DNA of 64,000 nt from Teratosphaeria epicoccoides. Lineage: Eukaryota; Ascomycota; Dothideomycetes; Mycosphaerellales; Teratosphaeriaceae. The DNA is taken from NCBI GenBank assembly GCA_021401465.1, contig JADDMT010000077.1, positions 62,001 to 126,000 of the forward strand, read 5' to 3'. Below the pieces are notes generated by a model that was given only the letters and a program-made list of their open reading frames with translations, made no database searches and was not told the origin of the DNA. How positions within the stretch are numbered: the first letter of the stretch is position 1; each line of letters opens with the position of its first letter. Shown here piece by piece: positions 21,106 to 33,935 of this stretch. The position numbers were made by a program, and so were the translations under genes.

Positions 21106-21586
21106 TGTCATAGGTGTCAGGAGTACTGTCCGGAGTACTATAGGATAGGATCGTAAGGGTCCTAAGTGCTATAAGTCATAGTACTATCATAGGAGTACTA
21201 TAAGTCATAGGCATAGTCATAGGAGAAAGGATCTGTCACGTGAGGATAGATCCCTAGATCTGTAGGGTCAGTCTACAGATCTATAGGCCTGCAAGGAAGA
21301 AGGGATCTGTTACAGGATAATAGACCCTCGGATCTGTAGGGTTAGTCTACAGATCTACAGACACGGATCTATCAGGTCTGTCGACAGATCTAACAGAGCT
21401 ACTCTGTCTCTCTAGTATATAGGGATGGCTTTAGGACAGGCAGTTAGGAGCTTCGTGCTTAATTCTCAATTCCCTTCCCTAGGGGATAGTTAGTTACAAG
21501 GTTAACTACCATTGTCGATATTCTTCATAGCTCTGCGAGTCTAACACCTAGTTACCTTCCTGCTATTAGCACCTACCCTTATGACA
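21106..21586 (+). repeat. B1 5' LTR
   Basis: 481 bp. It holds an array of GATCTGT/ACAGATC motifs at about 21231-21400 in two tandem blocks of about 70 bp, plus a GTCTGTCGACAGATC palindrome near 21378. No TGG-type primer-binding site follows; the next bases are TTTTGAGCAC. Confidence 0.93.
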
Positions 21587-21645
21587 TTTTGAGCACTACT
21601 TCTAAGGAAGCATCAGGAGACTCGTCGAGCGCTTAAGATACGCCT

Positions 21646-23440
21646 ATGTTAAGTAGTTCTTTAACTGTTAGTTTAAGTTCTAGCGACAGTCAACTAACAC
21701 TATAAGAACAAGTTGCCGCTATACCTTAAATCACGTAGTAGCTCAAATCTATTCACCTTAGTAAGATGGCTCTAGCATCCGTCGCAGGTTTAACTACTAG
21801 GAATAGACATAGTAACAATGGCTTCAAGATAGGAAGCCCTATAGAGTTTATAGGACAACGATCTTAAGTCGAGATGTTTATCCTATAATGCTAGTTAGCA
21901 TTTAACGTAGATACAGAACAGTTTACGACACATCATAAGCGAATGATGTAAATTATCTCTTACCTAAAAGGACTAGCGTTCGAGTTTATCTAGCCTCATC
22001 TGACAGATTATCTAGATCACGTTAGTAGCGCCGAAGCTAGGAAGACGACGACTAGGGAGATTCTCAACTTAGACAAGTCTTTGTTTAAGGCATTACGCGA
22101 AGCGTTTAGGCTTAGTAATAAGCAACAAGAGGCCGAGAGAGCTCTCCTAGGAATCTAGCAGAAGGGTTCCGCTACTAAGTACCGCGCGGACTTTTAGACC
22201 CTCTCTGCTCGAGTCGACTAGAATGATAACGCTTTAGCTGCTTAGTTCTACTAGGGACTAAAGGAGACGGTTAAAGACGAAATTGCCTGAGGAGATCGGC
22301 TAACGACATTTAAGGAAATAAGCGATCTCGCGATTAGAGTCGATAATCGCATCTAGGAATAACAGCAAGAACAATAACATAGAAATTGCAAGCTAGCGCA
22401 GGCTAACCATAAGGTCTAACGATTAGCACCAAAATGGCGAAGCGATTACTATAGTCTCTAACCTATGGAGTTAGATGCGACTAAGGGGCGTCTAAGGAAT
22501 AGACCCCGAGGAAAGCCGCGGAAAGGCTCTCCTCCCTAGAATGGTCTGAAGAAGCTATTCGACAAGAGTAATCTCAAGTGCCACAACTGTGGAAAGAAAG
22601 GACACTTTTCCCGCGAATGTTTTACGAAGAAGCAACGACAAGAGCTGCCTAGGATAGAGCAGGCTCGCGTGACAACGACGGCACCTCAGCAAAAGGCCGC
22701 CGCTACTCGAGAACCAGACCATGCCGCACTTACTTAGACTACATGCTACGACGACAATTGTCGAATTCACATGAGTAATAAAGATGGTTCCGGATAGTAC
22801 CCTAGCTAAAACAAGGCATAGTCGATCTGTGCGCTAAGGGGTATACCTTCTAGTACGACAGTCCTAAGGCAACAGGAACTAGAAGAAGAAGAAGAAGGTT
22901 CGGACGACAACTACGAGCTTGTCGAAGCCGTCATTCCTGATTCTGAGGAAGACGAGAGCATAGAGCGATAGGCTATGCCGCCGCATGACATTAGACTCGA
23001 CATTATCCGAATCATACAGAACTAATAGGCTTAGGCTTGCCTATGGATTAATGGAGTACAACACGTCGACTAGCTTTAGTATGACGAACTAGCCGACTGT
23101 ATGCGACGACACTTGAGGAGACTACTAGTCGTAGCTTAACCTCACGCGCATCAGAAAGTTGTCCAAGAAATTGTACTGTTCAGGGTAGAGTTCACGCCCT
23201 AGGGAGGCTACTTAACCTACGAAGGTATTCAGATTCCACGAGCGCTACAACTCCGAGTCTATCACTTAAAGATAGAGTACGCAAGAAACGCGCAGGAACA
23301 GCGAGGCTAAGAACGAGAACGATCTCTTAGGCCAGAAAACGGTAACGCTTAGAGAAGGAGCCGAGACCGCATGATCCCTAAACTAGTCTGTAAAGACAGT
23401 TATTTAGGAAACGACAAGGTCCGCTAGAATTAGACCTACG
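21646..23440 (+). pseudogene. gag: B1 gag
   Basis: Frame from ATG 21646 (MLSSSLTVSLSSSDSQ), with an alternative in-frame ATG at 21766 (MALASVAGL). The capsid-like part includes FKALREAFRLSNKQQEAE (about 22084). An intact CCHC knuckle CHNCGKKGHFSREC lies at about 22576-22620. An acidic tract (LEEEEEG) follows near 22887. Stops are mostly TAG/TAA. Pol lies in a different frame (offset -1 from gag). Gag packages the element RNA; the knuckle binds nucleic acid. Confidence 0.88.
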
Positions 23441-26400
23441 GACAGACTAGACAGGGCTGCAACGATGTGCCGCGATTAGCGCCAGATACGCGAACAACCT
23501 TAGAGTATAGTTACACATTAACGAGACGCTAGCTAGGGCCTTAATAGATTCAGGATGTACTAGAATCTTCATGACGCCTAAGTTCGCCAGGATAGCTAGG
23601 ATAAAGCTACAGGCGAAAAGGAATGCTTTCTCGCTATAAGCGATTAATGGAAAGCCGGTCACGTACAACTAAGGAGTAGTTGACGAAGAGACTAAGATGA
23701 TGCCTCTGCGGATAGGACGCTACTAAGAGATGCTCTAGTTCGACATCACGGAGTCACTAGGCTCGGATGTAGTACTAGGGTTGCCATGGCTAAGAAACAC
23801 TAACCCCTATATCGACTAGAAGAATGAGAGGATCTAGTTCCTAGAACTCTCAAGATCGATACCTCTACCTGTAGTGCACGACGTACTAGGCAAGATCGAA
23901 ATATGTGCTATGACTTCAAGCGAGATAGTAGCTGCTATCAAGGATCTAGAACAGGAAGTACACGTCCTATAGGTCAAAGCAACGCAATCGGAAGTCAAGG
24001 TCGAATTCATAGTTCCCGACAAGTATAAAGAGTTCGCTACTCTTTTCGAGGAAGAACCCGACTAAGAAGCTCTGCTAGAACACTAGGAGTAGGACCACGG
24101 GATACCCTTACTCCCTAGCAAGACACTAACGAAGCAATTAGTTCGCCTGTTGTTAGCGGCAAAACTAGAGATTCTCTGGAAATACCTAGAAGACAACCTC
24201 CGGAAAGTCTTCATCCGCAAGTCGCAGTCCCTAGCCAGATATCCGATCCTGTTTGTGCCTAAGGGAGAAGATGACTAGCGACTCTACGTAGATTATTGTA
24301 GATTAAACGACATCACGATAAAGAATAGTTATCCGCTTCCTTTGCTCTCGGAATTGCAGGACTGCCTACAAGGAGTAATGTAGTTCTCGAAGTTCGACAT
24401 ACCTAGAGTGTATAATCGAATTTAAATTAAGGAAGGCGAAGAATAGAAGACCGCGTTCTAAACTAGGTTCGGACACTACAAGTATATAGTCATGCTATTT
24501 AGGTTAACAAACGCCCTAGCTACATAGTAGGCATTTATTAAAAACGTGCTACAAGAGTACCTCGACGTCTTTGTAGTTGTATATCTAGACGACATCCTCG
24601 TCTATTCCCGGACGATCGAAGAGCATAGGACTTACGTGCGCAAGGTACTTCAGAAACTCCAGGATTACTAGCTAAAGGTCAAGCTACAGAAGAGCGAGTT
24701 TTATAAGCAGGAAGTATAATTCCTTAGCTACATAGTAGCATAGAATAGAATCAAGATAGACACTAAGAAAGTCTAGGTCGTAAAAGAGTAGCCTACGCCG
24801 ACTAATATTAAGGAAGTATAGTCCTTCCTTAGATTCGCTAACTTCTACAGGAGATTTGTGGCAAACTATTTAAAGATCACGGCACTACTTACGACTCTTA
24901 CGACGAAGGATACACTATTCGTATAGGACGACGCCTAACAGAATGCCTTCAAGGAACTTAAGCGACGATTTACAGATTAGCTGATCTTACTTGTGTTCGA
25001 CCTAGATAAGCCTATCATAGTCGAAACAGATGCCTCTAACGTAGCACTCGGGGCATGCTTAAGTTAACTAGGACCGAGTAGACGACTACAGCTAGTCGCC
25101 TACTACTCGAGGAAATTGTCTAGACCTAAACTCCGTTATAATGTCTACGACAAAGAACTTCTAGCTATAGTAGACGCCTACAAGGCCTAGCGAGTCTACT
25201 TAGAAGGTTCTAAGCACTAGGTCACGGTCTACACAGACTATGAGAACTTGCGATACTTCATAACGACAAAAGAGTTAAACTGACGACAGGTTCGGTAGAG
25301 CAAGGAGCTCTCTAGTTTTAACTACAAGATCGTCTATTGCAAGGGGACTAATAACGCACGCGCCGATGCACTTAGCCGCTAGACAGACTACATGAAGGGC
25401 ATGAAGCAGGAGAAACATGCTGTTCTCTAGGAAAATAGTGATAGCACGCTAGGAGTTAACTGACTCGCGGCTACAACTATCATGTAGACTAGTAGATTTC
25501 AGGACGACCTGAAGAACGCCCTAATCCATGACGTAACTACGCTCGCTGTCTGCGACGACATTGATGGACAGGAGGATTAGGAAGACGAAGACGGAATCCT
25601 TCTGTTTTAAGGATTAGTATACATGCTAATGTCTTTACAATCGGAACTACTACGCCTCTAACATAACGTACCTTAGGCAGGACACCCGGGAGTGTCTAAA
25701 ATGAAGCAAATTCTCTGACAAGAATATTACTTCCCTAGGATAGGCAAGGTAATCGAGGACTACGTCCGCTAATATGTGACTTGCTAACGAAGTAAGCACG
25801 ACCGTCACAAACTATATGGGCTACTACGACTACTAAAGGTACCTTAACGGCTATGGGAATCGCTCGCCATGGATTTTATCGTCAAACTACCTTAGTCAAG
25901 AGAACCCGCTACTAATGAGTTCTTCGACAGGATCATGGTAGTAGTCGACTAATTCACTAAGTTTAGGAAGTTTATCCCTTACCGCGAAGACTTTAAGACT
26001 AAAGATATCGCGCATGTCTTCATCAAATAGGTAGTAGCACTACACGGCATGCTACAGGACCTAGTAACGGATCGAGGATCCGTGTTTACCTCTAACTTCT
26101 AGAGAGCCCTAATAAGACAATTCCAGGTCAAACATCGTTTAAGTACTTCCTTCTACCCTTAGACGGATAGACAGATAGAACGCCTAAATCAGACGTTAGA
26201 ATAGTACCTTCGATCCTATGTTAATAGGGACTAGAACAACTAGGTAGAGTTGTTGCTAATAGCACAGCTCGCGTATAATAGTACGCTAGCAGAGTTAACA
26301 GGACTCTCGCCATTTCAGATGGCGTATAGATTAGCTATAGAAGACATTCCGAACGTCTTAGCTAGTAATCCGAACCTAGTAGCACTTAGAGGAGTAGAAC

Positions 26401-26930
26401 GTCTACGCTAACTGCAAACAGAAGCACGACTCGACCTGCAGTTCTATTAGCAGAACATGGCATGATACGCGAATCGTAAGAGAATTAAGGGACTAATTCT
26501 AAAGGAGGGGGACAAGGTATATCTCCTCTGCTGTCACATCAAATCAGACAAGCCGAGTAAAAAACTAGACGCTGTAAAACTAGGACCATTTAGGATCAAG
26601 GCTAAGAAGGGACTAGTTAATTTTGAGTTATAGCTACCTAAGCAGATGAGAATAAACCCTGTGTTCTATGTCTCTCTGCTAGAACAAGTAGCTCCGGACG
26701 CTACACTGCAATCGGAACCCTTACTACTCAACCCTGAAGTAGAAGAACTAGAGTATACTGTCGAGAGGATTATCGACACTCGCTAGCAGGACAGACAGCG
26801 AGAGTACTTAATAAAATGGGAAGGATATAGGAGTACCGAGAACACCTAGGAACTCCTAGAACACCTGCGAAACTGTTAGCAAAAGATACGAAGTTTCGAG
26901 AAAGGAACGAACCTAGGAAGAAGATCCTAA
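23420..26930 (+). pseudogene. pol: B1 pol (protease, RT, RNase H, integrase, chromodomain)
   Basis: Frame -1 relative to gag, ending at TAA 26928-26930. Protease with canonical ALIDSGC (about 23538-23558); RT with RLYVDYCRLN (about 24281) and catalytic YLDD (Asp codons 24588-24593); RNase H with IVETDASNVALGA (about 25018) and ELLAIVDAY (about 25156); integrase with His/Cys zinc module (about 25655-25790), AMDFIVKLP (about 25868), TDRGSVFTSNF (about 26070) and a retained catalytic Glu in QIERLNQTLE (about 26175); chromodomain with EYLIKWEGY (about 26800). TAG/TAA stops make it non-functional. A later TGA at about 27001 is an alternative end if 26928 is a mutated CAA. Confidence 0.95.
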
Positions 26931-27545
26931 GCCACGACTAGGCTCCTGCGGGACGCTGTCGACTAGCTCGGCGATCACGCTATCCAGGAAACCCTAATAT
27001 GAGGCGTTAGCGAAACCCTCTATTACGCTCTATGTCGTAGGACTAAGAGCGAGACCCGCGGAAGGATCTAGGTTAAGGAGAAACCTAGCCTGCGAGAGAG
27101 CTTGTTCCTCGGCCTCCTCCTCCCTGATCTCACGCTCCTCGAGAGCGCGACCATCTTCGACCTCCTAGTCGACTACGTCTAACTGTTTTCGAAGACGTAT
27201 CTCCTTTGCATGCGCCTCTAGCATCTTCTGCGAAGCCTTAGCTAGGACCGCCTTTGCACGATTAATATCAGCAATTAGTCTTTTCCGCTAATCGCCTAAC
27301 TTCTTCCATTCGACCTCTGTCACCTTCGCGTCATAACTCCGACAGTTACTAAAGTAACATTACAAACATTTCCCCAAGGAAATATGTACCCGACAAACGA
27401 GCTTTAGCTCTTGACACTAAGTGCAGGACTTTATGCTATCCTGGCCCTAACGATAGATTCGATTCGCGCGGCGTTTGCGTTTCTGCGTTAAAGGGGCGTT
27501 AGTGTCTAGAATGACACAAGGCAGTAATGTAGAAAGAGAAGACAT
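26913..27545 (-). pseudogene. B1 antisense Cys-rich coiled-coil ORF
   Basis: 633 bp on the strand opposite pol (ATG 27545, TAG 26913-26915), overlapping the pol 3' end by 18 bp. By comparison of copies: a short N-terminus with a basic patch, a cluster of paired Cys (about codons 45-75: CxxC...C and CxxC...C), a coiled-coil rich in Lys, Glu and Arg (KAVLAKASQKMLEAHAKEIR), and a tail with SVIEGFANASY. Length and ends match B4, B5 and B6. The architecture resembles short Cys-rich/coiled-coil proteins often annotated as hypothetical in fungi; this is recollection, not a search result. Confidence 0.78.
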
Positions 27546-27624
27546 TATAGCGTAAAAGAAAGAACAAGAGAAACCCCGCACTAATAAGGTAGCTTAGGGA
27601 CGAGCTAGGCTAAGAGGGGGATAG

Positions 27625-28105
27625 TGTCATAGGTGTCAGGAGTACTGTCTAGAGTACTATAGGATAGGATCGTAAGGGTCCTAAGTGCTATGAGTCATAG
27701 TACTATCATAGGAGTACTATAAGTCATAGGCATAGTCATAGGAGAAAGGATCTGTCACGTGAGGATAGATCCCTAGATCTGTAGGGTTAGTCTATAGATC
27801 TATAGGCCTACAAGGAAGAAGGGATCTGTTACAGGATAATAGACCCTTAGATCTGTAGGGTTAGTCTACAGATCTACAGACACGGATCTGTTAGGTCTGT
27901 CGACAGATCTAACAGAGCTGCTCTGTCTCTCTAGTATATAGGGATAGCTTTAGGATAGGCAGTTAGGAGCTTCGTGCTTAATTCTTAATTCCCTTCCCTA
28001 GGGGATAGTCAGTTACAAGGTTAACCGCTATTGTCGATATTCTTCACAGCTCTGCGAGTCTAACACCTAGTTACCTTCCTGCTATCGGCACCTACCCTTA
28101 TGACA
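27625..28105 (+). repeat. B1 3' LTR
   Basis: 481 bp, the same length as the 5' LTR. It follows polypurine tract AAGAGGGGGATAG and precedes duplication TTAAG (28106-28110). Confidence 0.93.
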
Positions 28106-28110
28106 TTAAG

Positions 28111-30513
28111 GTACCTTAAGTAGTCGTAGTAGCCTATATGGTTTGTGACAGTCATGCTTACTTTATTCGCAAGTTACATATTAACAGACAGAGTCCTTAA
28201 TTGCCTTGCCTATCCTAGGGAAGTAATATTCTTGTCGGAGAATTTGCTTCATTTTAGACACTCCTAGGTGTCCTGCCTGAGGTACGTCGTGTTAGAGGCG
28301 TAGTAGTTCCGATTGTAAAGACGTTAGCATGTATACTAATCCTTGAAACAGAAGGATTCCGTCTTCGTCTTCCTAATCCTCCTGTCTATTAATGTCGTCG
28401 CGGACAGCGAGTGTAGTTAGGTCATAGACTAGCGCGTTCTTCAGGTCGTCCTGAAATTCACGAGCCTATGTGACAGTCGTAGCTGCGAGTTAGTTAACTC
28501 CTAGCGTGCTATCGCTATTTTCCTAGAGAATAGCATGTTTCTCCTGCTTCCTACCCTTTATGTAGTCTGTCTAGCGGCTAAGTGCATCGGCGCGTGCATT
28601 AGTAGTCCCCTTGCGATAGACGATCTTACAGTTAAAACTAGAGAGCTCCTTACTCTACTAAACCTGTTGTCAGTTTAACTCTTTCGTCGTTATGAAGTAT
28701 TGCAAGTTCTTATAGTCTGTGTAGACTATGACCTAGTGCTTAGAACCTTCTAAGTAGACTCGCTAGGCCTTGTAGGCGTCTACTATAGCTAGAAGTTCTT
28801 TGTCGTAGATGTCGTATTAGAGTTTAGGTCCAGACAATTTCCTTGAGTAGTAGGGGACTAGCTGTAGTCGTCTACTTAGTCCTAGTTAACTTAAGCATAC
28901 CCCGAGTGCTATATCAGAGGCATCTGTTTCGACTATAATAGGCTTATCTAGGTCGAATACAAGTAAGATCGGCTAATCTGTAAATCGTTACTTGAGTTCC
29001 TTAAAGGCATTCCGTTAGGCGTTATCCTATACGAATAGTGTATCCTTTGTCGTAAGAGTCGTAAGTAGTACTGTAATCTTCGAATAGTTTGCTACAAATC
29101 TTCTATAGAAGTTAGCGAATCTAAGGAAGGACTATACTTCCTTAACATTAGTTAGTGTAAGCTACTCTTTTCCGACCTAGACTTTCTTAGTGTCTATCTT
29201 GATTCCATTCTATGCTACTACGTAGCTAAGGAATTATACTTCCTGCTTATGAAACTTGCTCTTCTAAGGCTTGACCTTTAACCGGTAATCCTGGAGTTTC
29301 TAAAGTACCTTACGCATATAAGTCCTATGCTCTTTAATTGTCTAGGAGTAGACGAGGATGTCGTCTAGGTATATAACTACAAAGACGTTAAGGTACTCTC
29401 GTAGCACGTTATTAATAAATGCCTGCTATGTAGCTAGGGCATTTGTTAACCTAAATAGCATGACTATGTACTCGTAGTGTCCGAACCTAGTTCGGAACGT
29501 AGTCTTCTATTCTTCGCCTTCCTTAATTTGAATTTGGTTATACGCTCTAGGTATGTCGAACTTCGAGAACTATATTGCTCTTTGTAGGCAGTCCTGTAAT
29601 TCTAAGAGCAAAGGAAGCAGATAACTATTCTTTATTATAATGTCGTTTAATCTACGATAATCTACGCAGAGTCGCTAGTTATCTTCTCCCTTAGGCACAA
29701 ACAGGATTAGATATCTGGCTAGGGACTACGACTCGCGGATGAAGCCTTTCTAGAGGTTGTCTTCTAGGTATTTCCGGAGAATCTCTAGTTTCGCCACTAA
29801 TAACATGCGAACTAATTACTTCGTTAGTGTCTTGCTAGGGAGTAAGGGTATCCTGTAGTCCTACTCCTAGTGTTCTAGCAGAGCTTCTTAGTCGGGTTCT
29901 TCCTCGAAAAGAGTAGCGAACTCTTTATACTTATCGGGAACTATAAATTCGACCTTGACTTCTAATTGCGTTACTTTGACCTATAGGACATGTACTTCCT
30001 ATTCTAGATCCTTAATAGCGGCTACTATCTCGCTTGAAGTCATAGCATATATTTCGATCTTGCCTAGTACGTCGTGTACTACAGGTAGAGGTATCAATCT
30101 TGAGAGTTCTAGGAACTAGATGCTCTCATTCTTCTCGTCGATATAGGGGTTAGCGTTTCTTAGCTATAGCAACCCTAGTACTATATCTAAGCCTAGTGAC
30201 TCCGTGATGTCAAACTAGAGCATCTCTTAGTAGGGTCCTATCCGTAGAGGCATCATCTTAGTCTCTTCTTCAACTACTCCTTAGTTGTACGTGACCGGCT
30301 TTCTATTAATCGCTTATAGCGAGAAAGCATTCGTCTTCGCCTGTAGCTTTATCCTAGCTATCTTGGCGAACTTAGGCGTCATGAAGATTCTAGTACATCC
30401 TGAATCTAATAAGGCCCTAGCTAGCGTCTCGTTAATGTGCACCTATACTCTAAGGTTGTTCGCGTATCTGGCGCCAATCGTAGCACATTGTTACAGCCCT
30501 GTCTAGTCTGTCC
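28111..30513 (-). pseudogene. pol: B2 pol, protease to integrase zinc module
   Basis: Collinear with B1 pol 23440-25842: protease, RT (complement of YLDD near 29365), RNase H, and the integrase zinc module reaching 28111, where B1 interrupts. It is continued by 20018-21105. Stops are TAG/TAA. Confidence 0.88.
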
Positions 30514-32307
30514 GGGGGTCTAATTCTAGCGGACCTTGTCGTTTCCCGAATAACTGTCTTCCTAGACTAGTTCAGGGATCGTGCGGTCTCGGCTTCTTCT
30601 CTAAGCGTTACTGTTTTCTGGCCTAAGAGGTCGTTCTCGCCCTTAGCCTCGCTGTTCCTACGCGTTTCTTGCGTACTCTATCTTTAAGTAGTAGACTTGG
30701 AGTCGTAGCGCTCGTGGAATCTGAATACCTTCGTAGGTTAGGTAGCCTCCCTAGGGCGTAAACTCTACCCTGAACAGTACAATTTCTCAGACAACTTTCT
30801 AATGCGCGTAAGGTTAATCTATGACTAGTAGTCTCCTTAGGTGTCGTCGCATACAGTCGGCTAGTTTGTTATACTAAAGCTAGTCGACGTGTTGTACTCT
30901 ATTAATCTATAGGCAAGCCTAAGCCTACTAGTTCTGTATGATCCGGATAATATTAAGTCTGATGTCATGCGGCAGCATAGCCTATTACTCTATGCTCTCG
31001 TCTTCCTCAGAATCAGGAATGACGGCTTCGACAAGCTCATAGTTGTCGTCCGAACCTTCTTCTTCTTCTTCTAGCTCCTGTTGCCTTAGGACTGTCGCAC
31101 TAGAAGGTATACCCCTTAGCGCACAGATCGACTATGCCTTGTTTTAGCTAGGGTACTATCCGGAACCATCTTTATTACTCATGTGAATTTGACAATCGTC
31201 GTCATAGCACGTAGTCTAAGTAAGTGCGGCATAGTCTGGTTCTCGAGTAGGAGCGGCCTTTTGCTAAGGCGCTGTTGTTGTCGCGCAAGCCTGCTCTATC
31301 CTAGGCAGCTCTTGTCGTTACTTCTTAGCAAAACATTTGCGGGCAAAGTGTCCTTTCTTTCTACAGTTGTAGCACTCGAGATTACTCTTGTCGAATGGCT
31401 TCTTCAGACTATTCTAGGGAGGAGAGCCCTTCCGCGGCTTTCCTTAGGGTCTATTCCTCGGACGCCCCTTAGTCGCATCTAACTCCATAGGTTAGAGACT
31501 ATAGTAATCGCTTCGCCATTTTGGTGCTAATCGTTAGACCTTATGGTTAGCCTGCGCTAGCTTGCAATTTCTATGTTGTTGTTCTTGCTGTTATTCCTAG
31601 ATGCGATTATTGACTCTAATCGCGAGATCGCTTATTTCCTTGAATGTCGTTAGCCGATCTCCTCAGGCAATTTCGTCTTTAACCGTCTCCTTTAGTCCCT
31701 AGTAGAACTAAGCGGCTAAAGCATTATCATTCTAGTCGACTCGAGCAGAGAGGGTCTAAAAGTCCGCGCGGTACTTAATAGCGGAACCCTTCTGCTAGAT
31801 TCCTAGGAGAGCCCTCTCGGCCTCTTGTTGCTTATTACTAAGCTTAAACGCTTCGCGTAATGCCTTCAACAAAGACTTGTCTAAGTTAAGAATCTCCCTA
31901 GTTGTCGTCTTCCTAGCTTTAACAGTGCCGACATGATCTAGATAATCTGTTAGATGAGGCTAGATAAACTCGAACGCTAGTCCTTTCAGGTAAGAGATAA
32001 TTTACATTATTCGCTTATGATGTGTCGTAAACCGTTCTGTATCTACGTTAAATGCTAACTAGCATTATAGGATAAACATCTCGACTTAAGATTGTTGTCC
32101 TATGAACTCTGTAGGGCTTCCTATCTTGAAGCCATTGTTACTATGTCTATTCCTAGTAGTTAAACCTGCGACGGATACTAGAGCCATCTCGCTAAGGTGA
32201 ATAGATTCGAGCTACTACGTAATTTGAGGTATAGCGGCAACTTGTTCTCGTAGTATTAGTTAACTGTCGCTAGAAGTTGAACTAATAGTTGAAGAACTAC
32301 TTAACAT
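30513..32307 (-). pseudogene. gag: B2 gag
   Basis: Starts at ATG 32307 (minus), with the CCHC knuckle at about 31335-31380, followed by the acidic tract near 31065. The same order and spacing as B1 gag; the 3' limit is by comparison. Confidence 0.85.
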
Positions 32308-32366
32308 AGGCGTATGTTAAGCGCTCGACAAGTCCCCTAATACCTCCTTAGAAGTAGTGCTCAAAA

Positions 32367-32842
32367 TGTCACAAGGGTAGGTGCCGATAGCAGGAAGGTA
32401 ACGAGGTATTAGACTCGCAGAGCTATGAAGAATATCGATAATAGCAATTGTCCTTGTAACTAACTATCCCCTAGGGAAAGGGAATTAAACTGAGATTAAG
32501 CACGAAGCTCCTAACTGCCTGTCCTGAAGCCATCCCTATATACTAGAGAGACAGAGCAGCTCTGTTAGATCTGTCGACAGACCTAATAGATCCGTGTCTG
32601 TAGATCTGTAGACTAACCCTATAGATCTAAGGGTCTGTTATCCCGTGACAGATCCCTTCTCCCCTATAGGCCTATAGATCTGTAGACTAACCCTACAGAT
32701 CCGGGGATCTGTCCTTACATAATAGATCCTTTCCCCTATAACTATGCTTATGACTTATAGTACTCCTATAACTATACTATGACTTATAGTACTTAGGACC
32801 CTCATGATCCTGTGACTTATAGTACTCCTGACACTTATGACA
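32367..32842 (-). repeat. B2 5' LTR
   Basis: 476 bp, TGTCA...TGACA, with the same GATCTGT palindrome array (about 32560-32720). Its outer end abuts the right part of A2 at GTTAG. Confidence 0.92.
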
Positions 32843-33796
32843 GTTAGGGTCGAGACCTTCGCCATAGTATGCATATAGTGTAGGTACCCTCTAAGTATAA
32901 ATACTAACCTTCTCCGCTAGGCTAACGTTAGTGCCGAGAAATATCCGACTAGCTGTCAGAGTTAGCAACTTGGGGCCCTTACCTCTATTAACAATAACTT
33001 CAAGACGCGGATGATCCGCAAGAAGGTTACTAAGCAATTCACTGTCCCTGCCGCTAAGGCTACGCCCTAGTGCTATACTAAGAGGCAGCCTGCCTCTAAG
33101 CTAGTCCTAAGGACTAAGCCGTAAGTTACTCACTTAAGTCCTGTCGCGTGCGTATAGCTAACACATAGTAGCGCCGCTGCCTACGCTGCCTCGACGCTAC
33201 TGTCTAAGAAGAAGAAGAAGGCTAGGGCCAAAATTAAGGTCAGGGACAAGGAAGCCGAACCTTCCCTGCTTGCGATCTATACTACGTCCGCTAAGACGCT
33301 AAGGTACAAGCCTCTAGGCCAGATCTTTAAGGATGAGGAGGATGACGACGTCTAGGACACCTTTAGTCCTAACGTGATCCCTTCGCGCCGTAGTACTACC
33401 GTACCGGTTACGCCTAAGGGAGACACTAAGTCTGATGATGTAGTCGACACTTGTGTTAAGAAGCGCAAGATGATCTCGAGGGCCGAGCGCGATAGCCGCA
33501 AGCGCGCCTGAGTCTCTTCGCCTTCTAATGCTAAGGACAAGGTAGTTATTACGACTAGGCGCAGCGAGGGTGTCGCTAGCTCCCTAGCTACTATAGGCTC
33601 TAAAGACAAGCTTCCTCGCAACCTACTAAAGAAGAAGATACTAGCCTCTCTTCATGGCGTTACTACTCCTGTCACTTATAGTCGCCTTAGGGTGTTTAGT
33701 AGACCCCGTGTAAGTAGGTAGTCCCTAGCGGACTACAACAAGAAAGACTCTTCTACTTCGGGTTTAGTCAGGAAGCCCTTAACTAGTAGTCGCTAA
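32843..33796 (+). pseudogene. A2 antisense ORF, 3' part
   Basis: Codons from the middle of the antisense protein to its stop (TAA 33794-33796), including the basic region (KKKKKARAKI, KKRKMISRAERDSRKRA). It begins GTTAGGGTCGAG, i.e. 324 bp upstream of where the left A2 part is cut, so that stretch occurs twice. Confidence 0.8.
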
Positions 33797-33935
33797 GCAT
33801 TAGCTACGAAGCTAATCTAAGCACACTCTTGTTTTCCTTAGGTTTATTCTAGGTGTACCTTTAGGCATCAATGATGTATAAGTAGGGCGTTTGCTTCTTG
33901 TTGTTACTTCGCGCGTTATGCGCTATATACGCGTG

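Larger units (their letters stand above)
21106..28105 (+). mobile_element. B1: complete Ty3/gypsy chromovirus, family B
   Basis: Exactly 7000 bp with two 481 bp LTRs (21106-21586, 27625-28105; TGTCA...TGACA) and a perfect TTAAG duplication (21101-21105, 28106-28110). It was inserted into B2 in the opposite orientation. Gag, pol and antisense ORF are present; the polypurine tract AAGAGGGGG is at about 27612-27620. It is younger than B2 but also RIP-mutated. Confidence 0.96.
28106..32842 (-). mobile_element. B2 (right part): 5' LTR, gag and most of pol
   Basis: Continuation of B2 beyond B1, minus strand: integrase N-part, RNase H, RT, protease, gag and 5' LTR. The outer LTR end at 32842 touches A2 antisense-ORF sequence beginning GTTAG. 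Confidence 0.92.

Noticed and set aside
23447..23668. Short open frames antisense to protease in family B copies (also 16952-17173, 30285-30506)
   Set aside because: They lie exactly opposite the conserved protease region and mirror its codons in the -/+ strand shadow; no start context or independent conservation.
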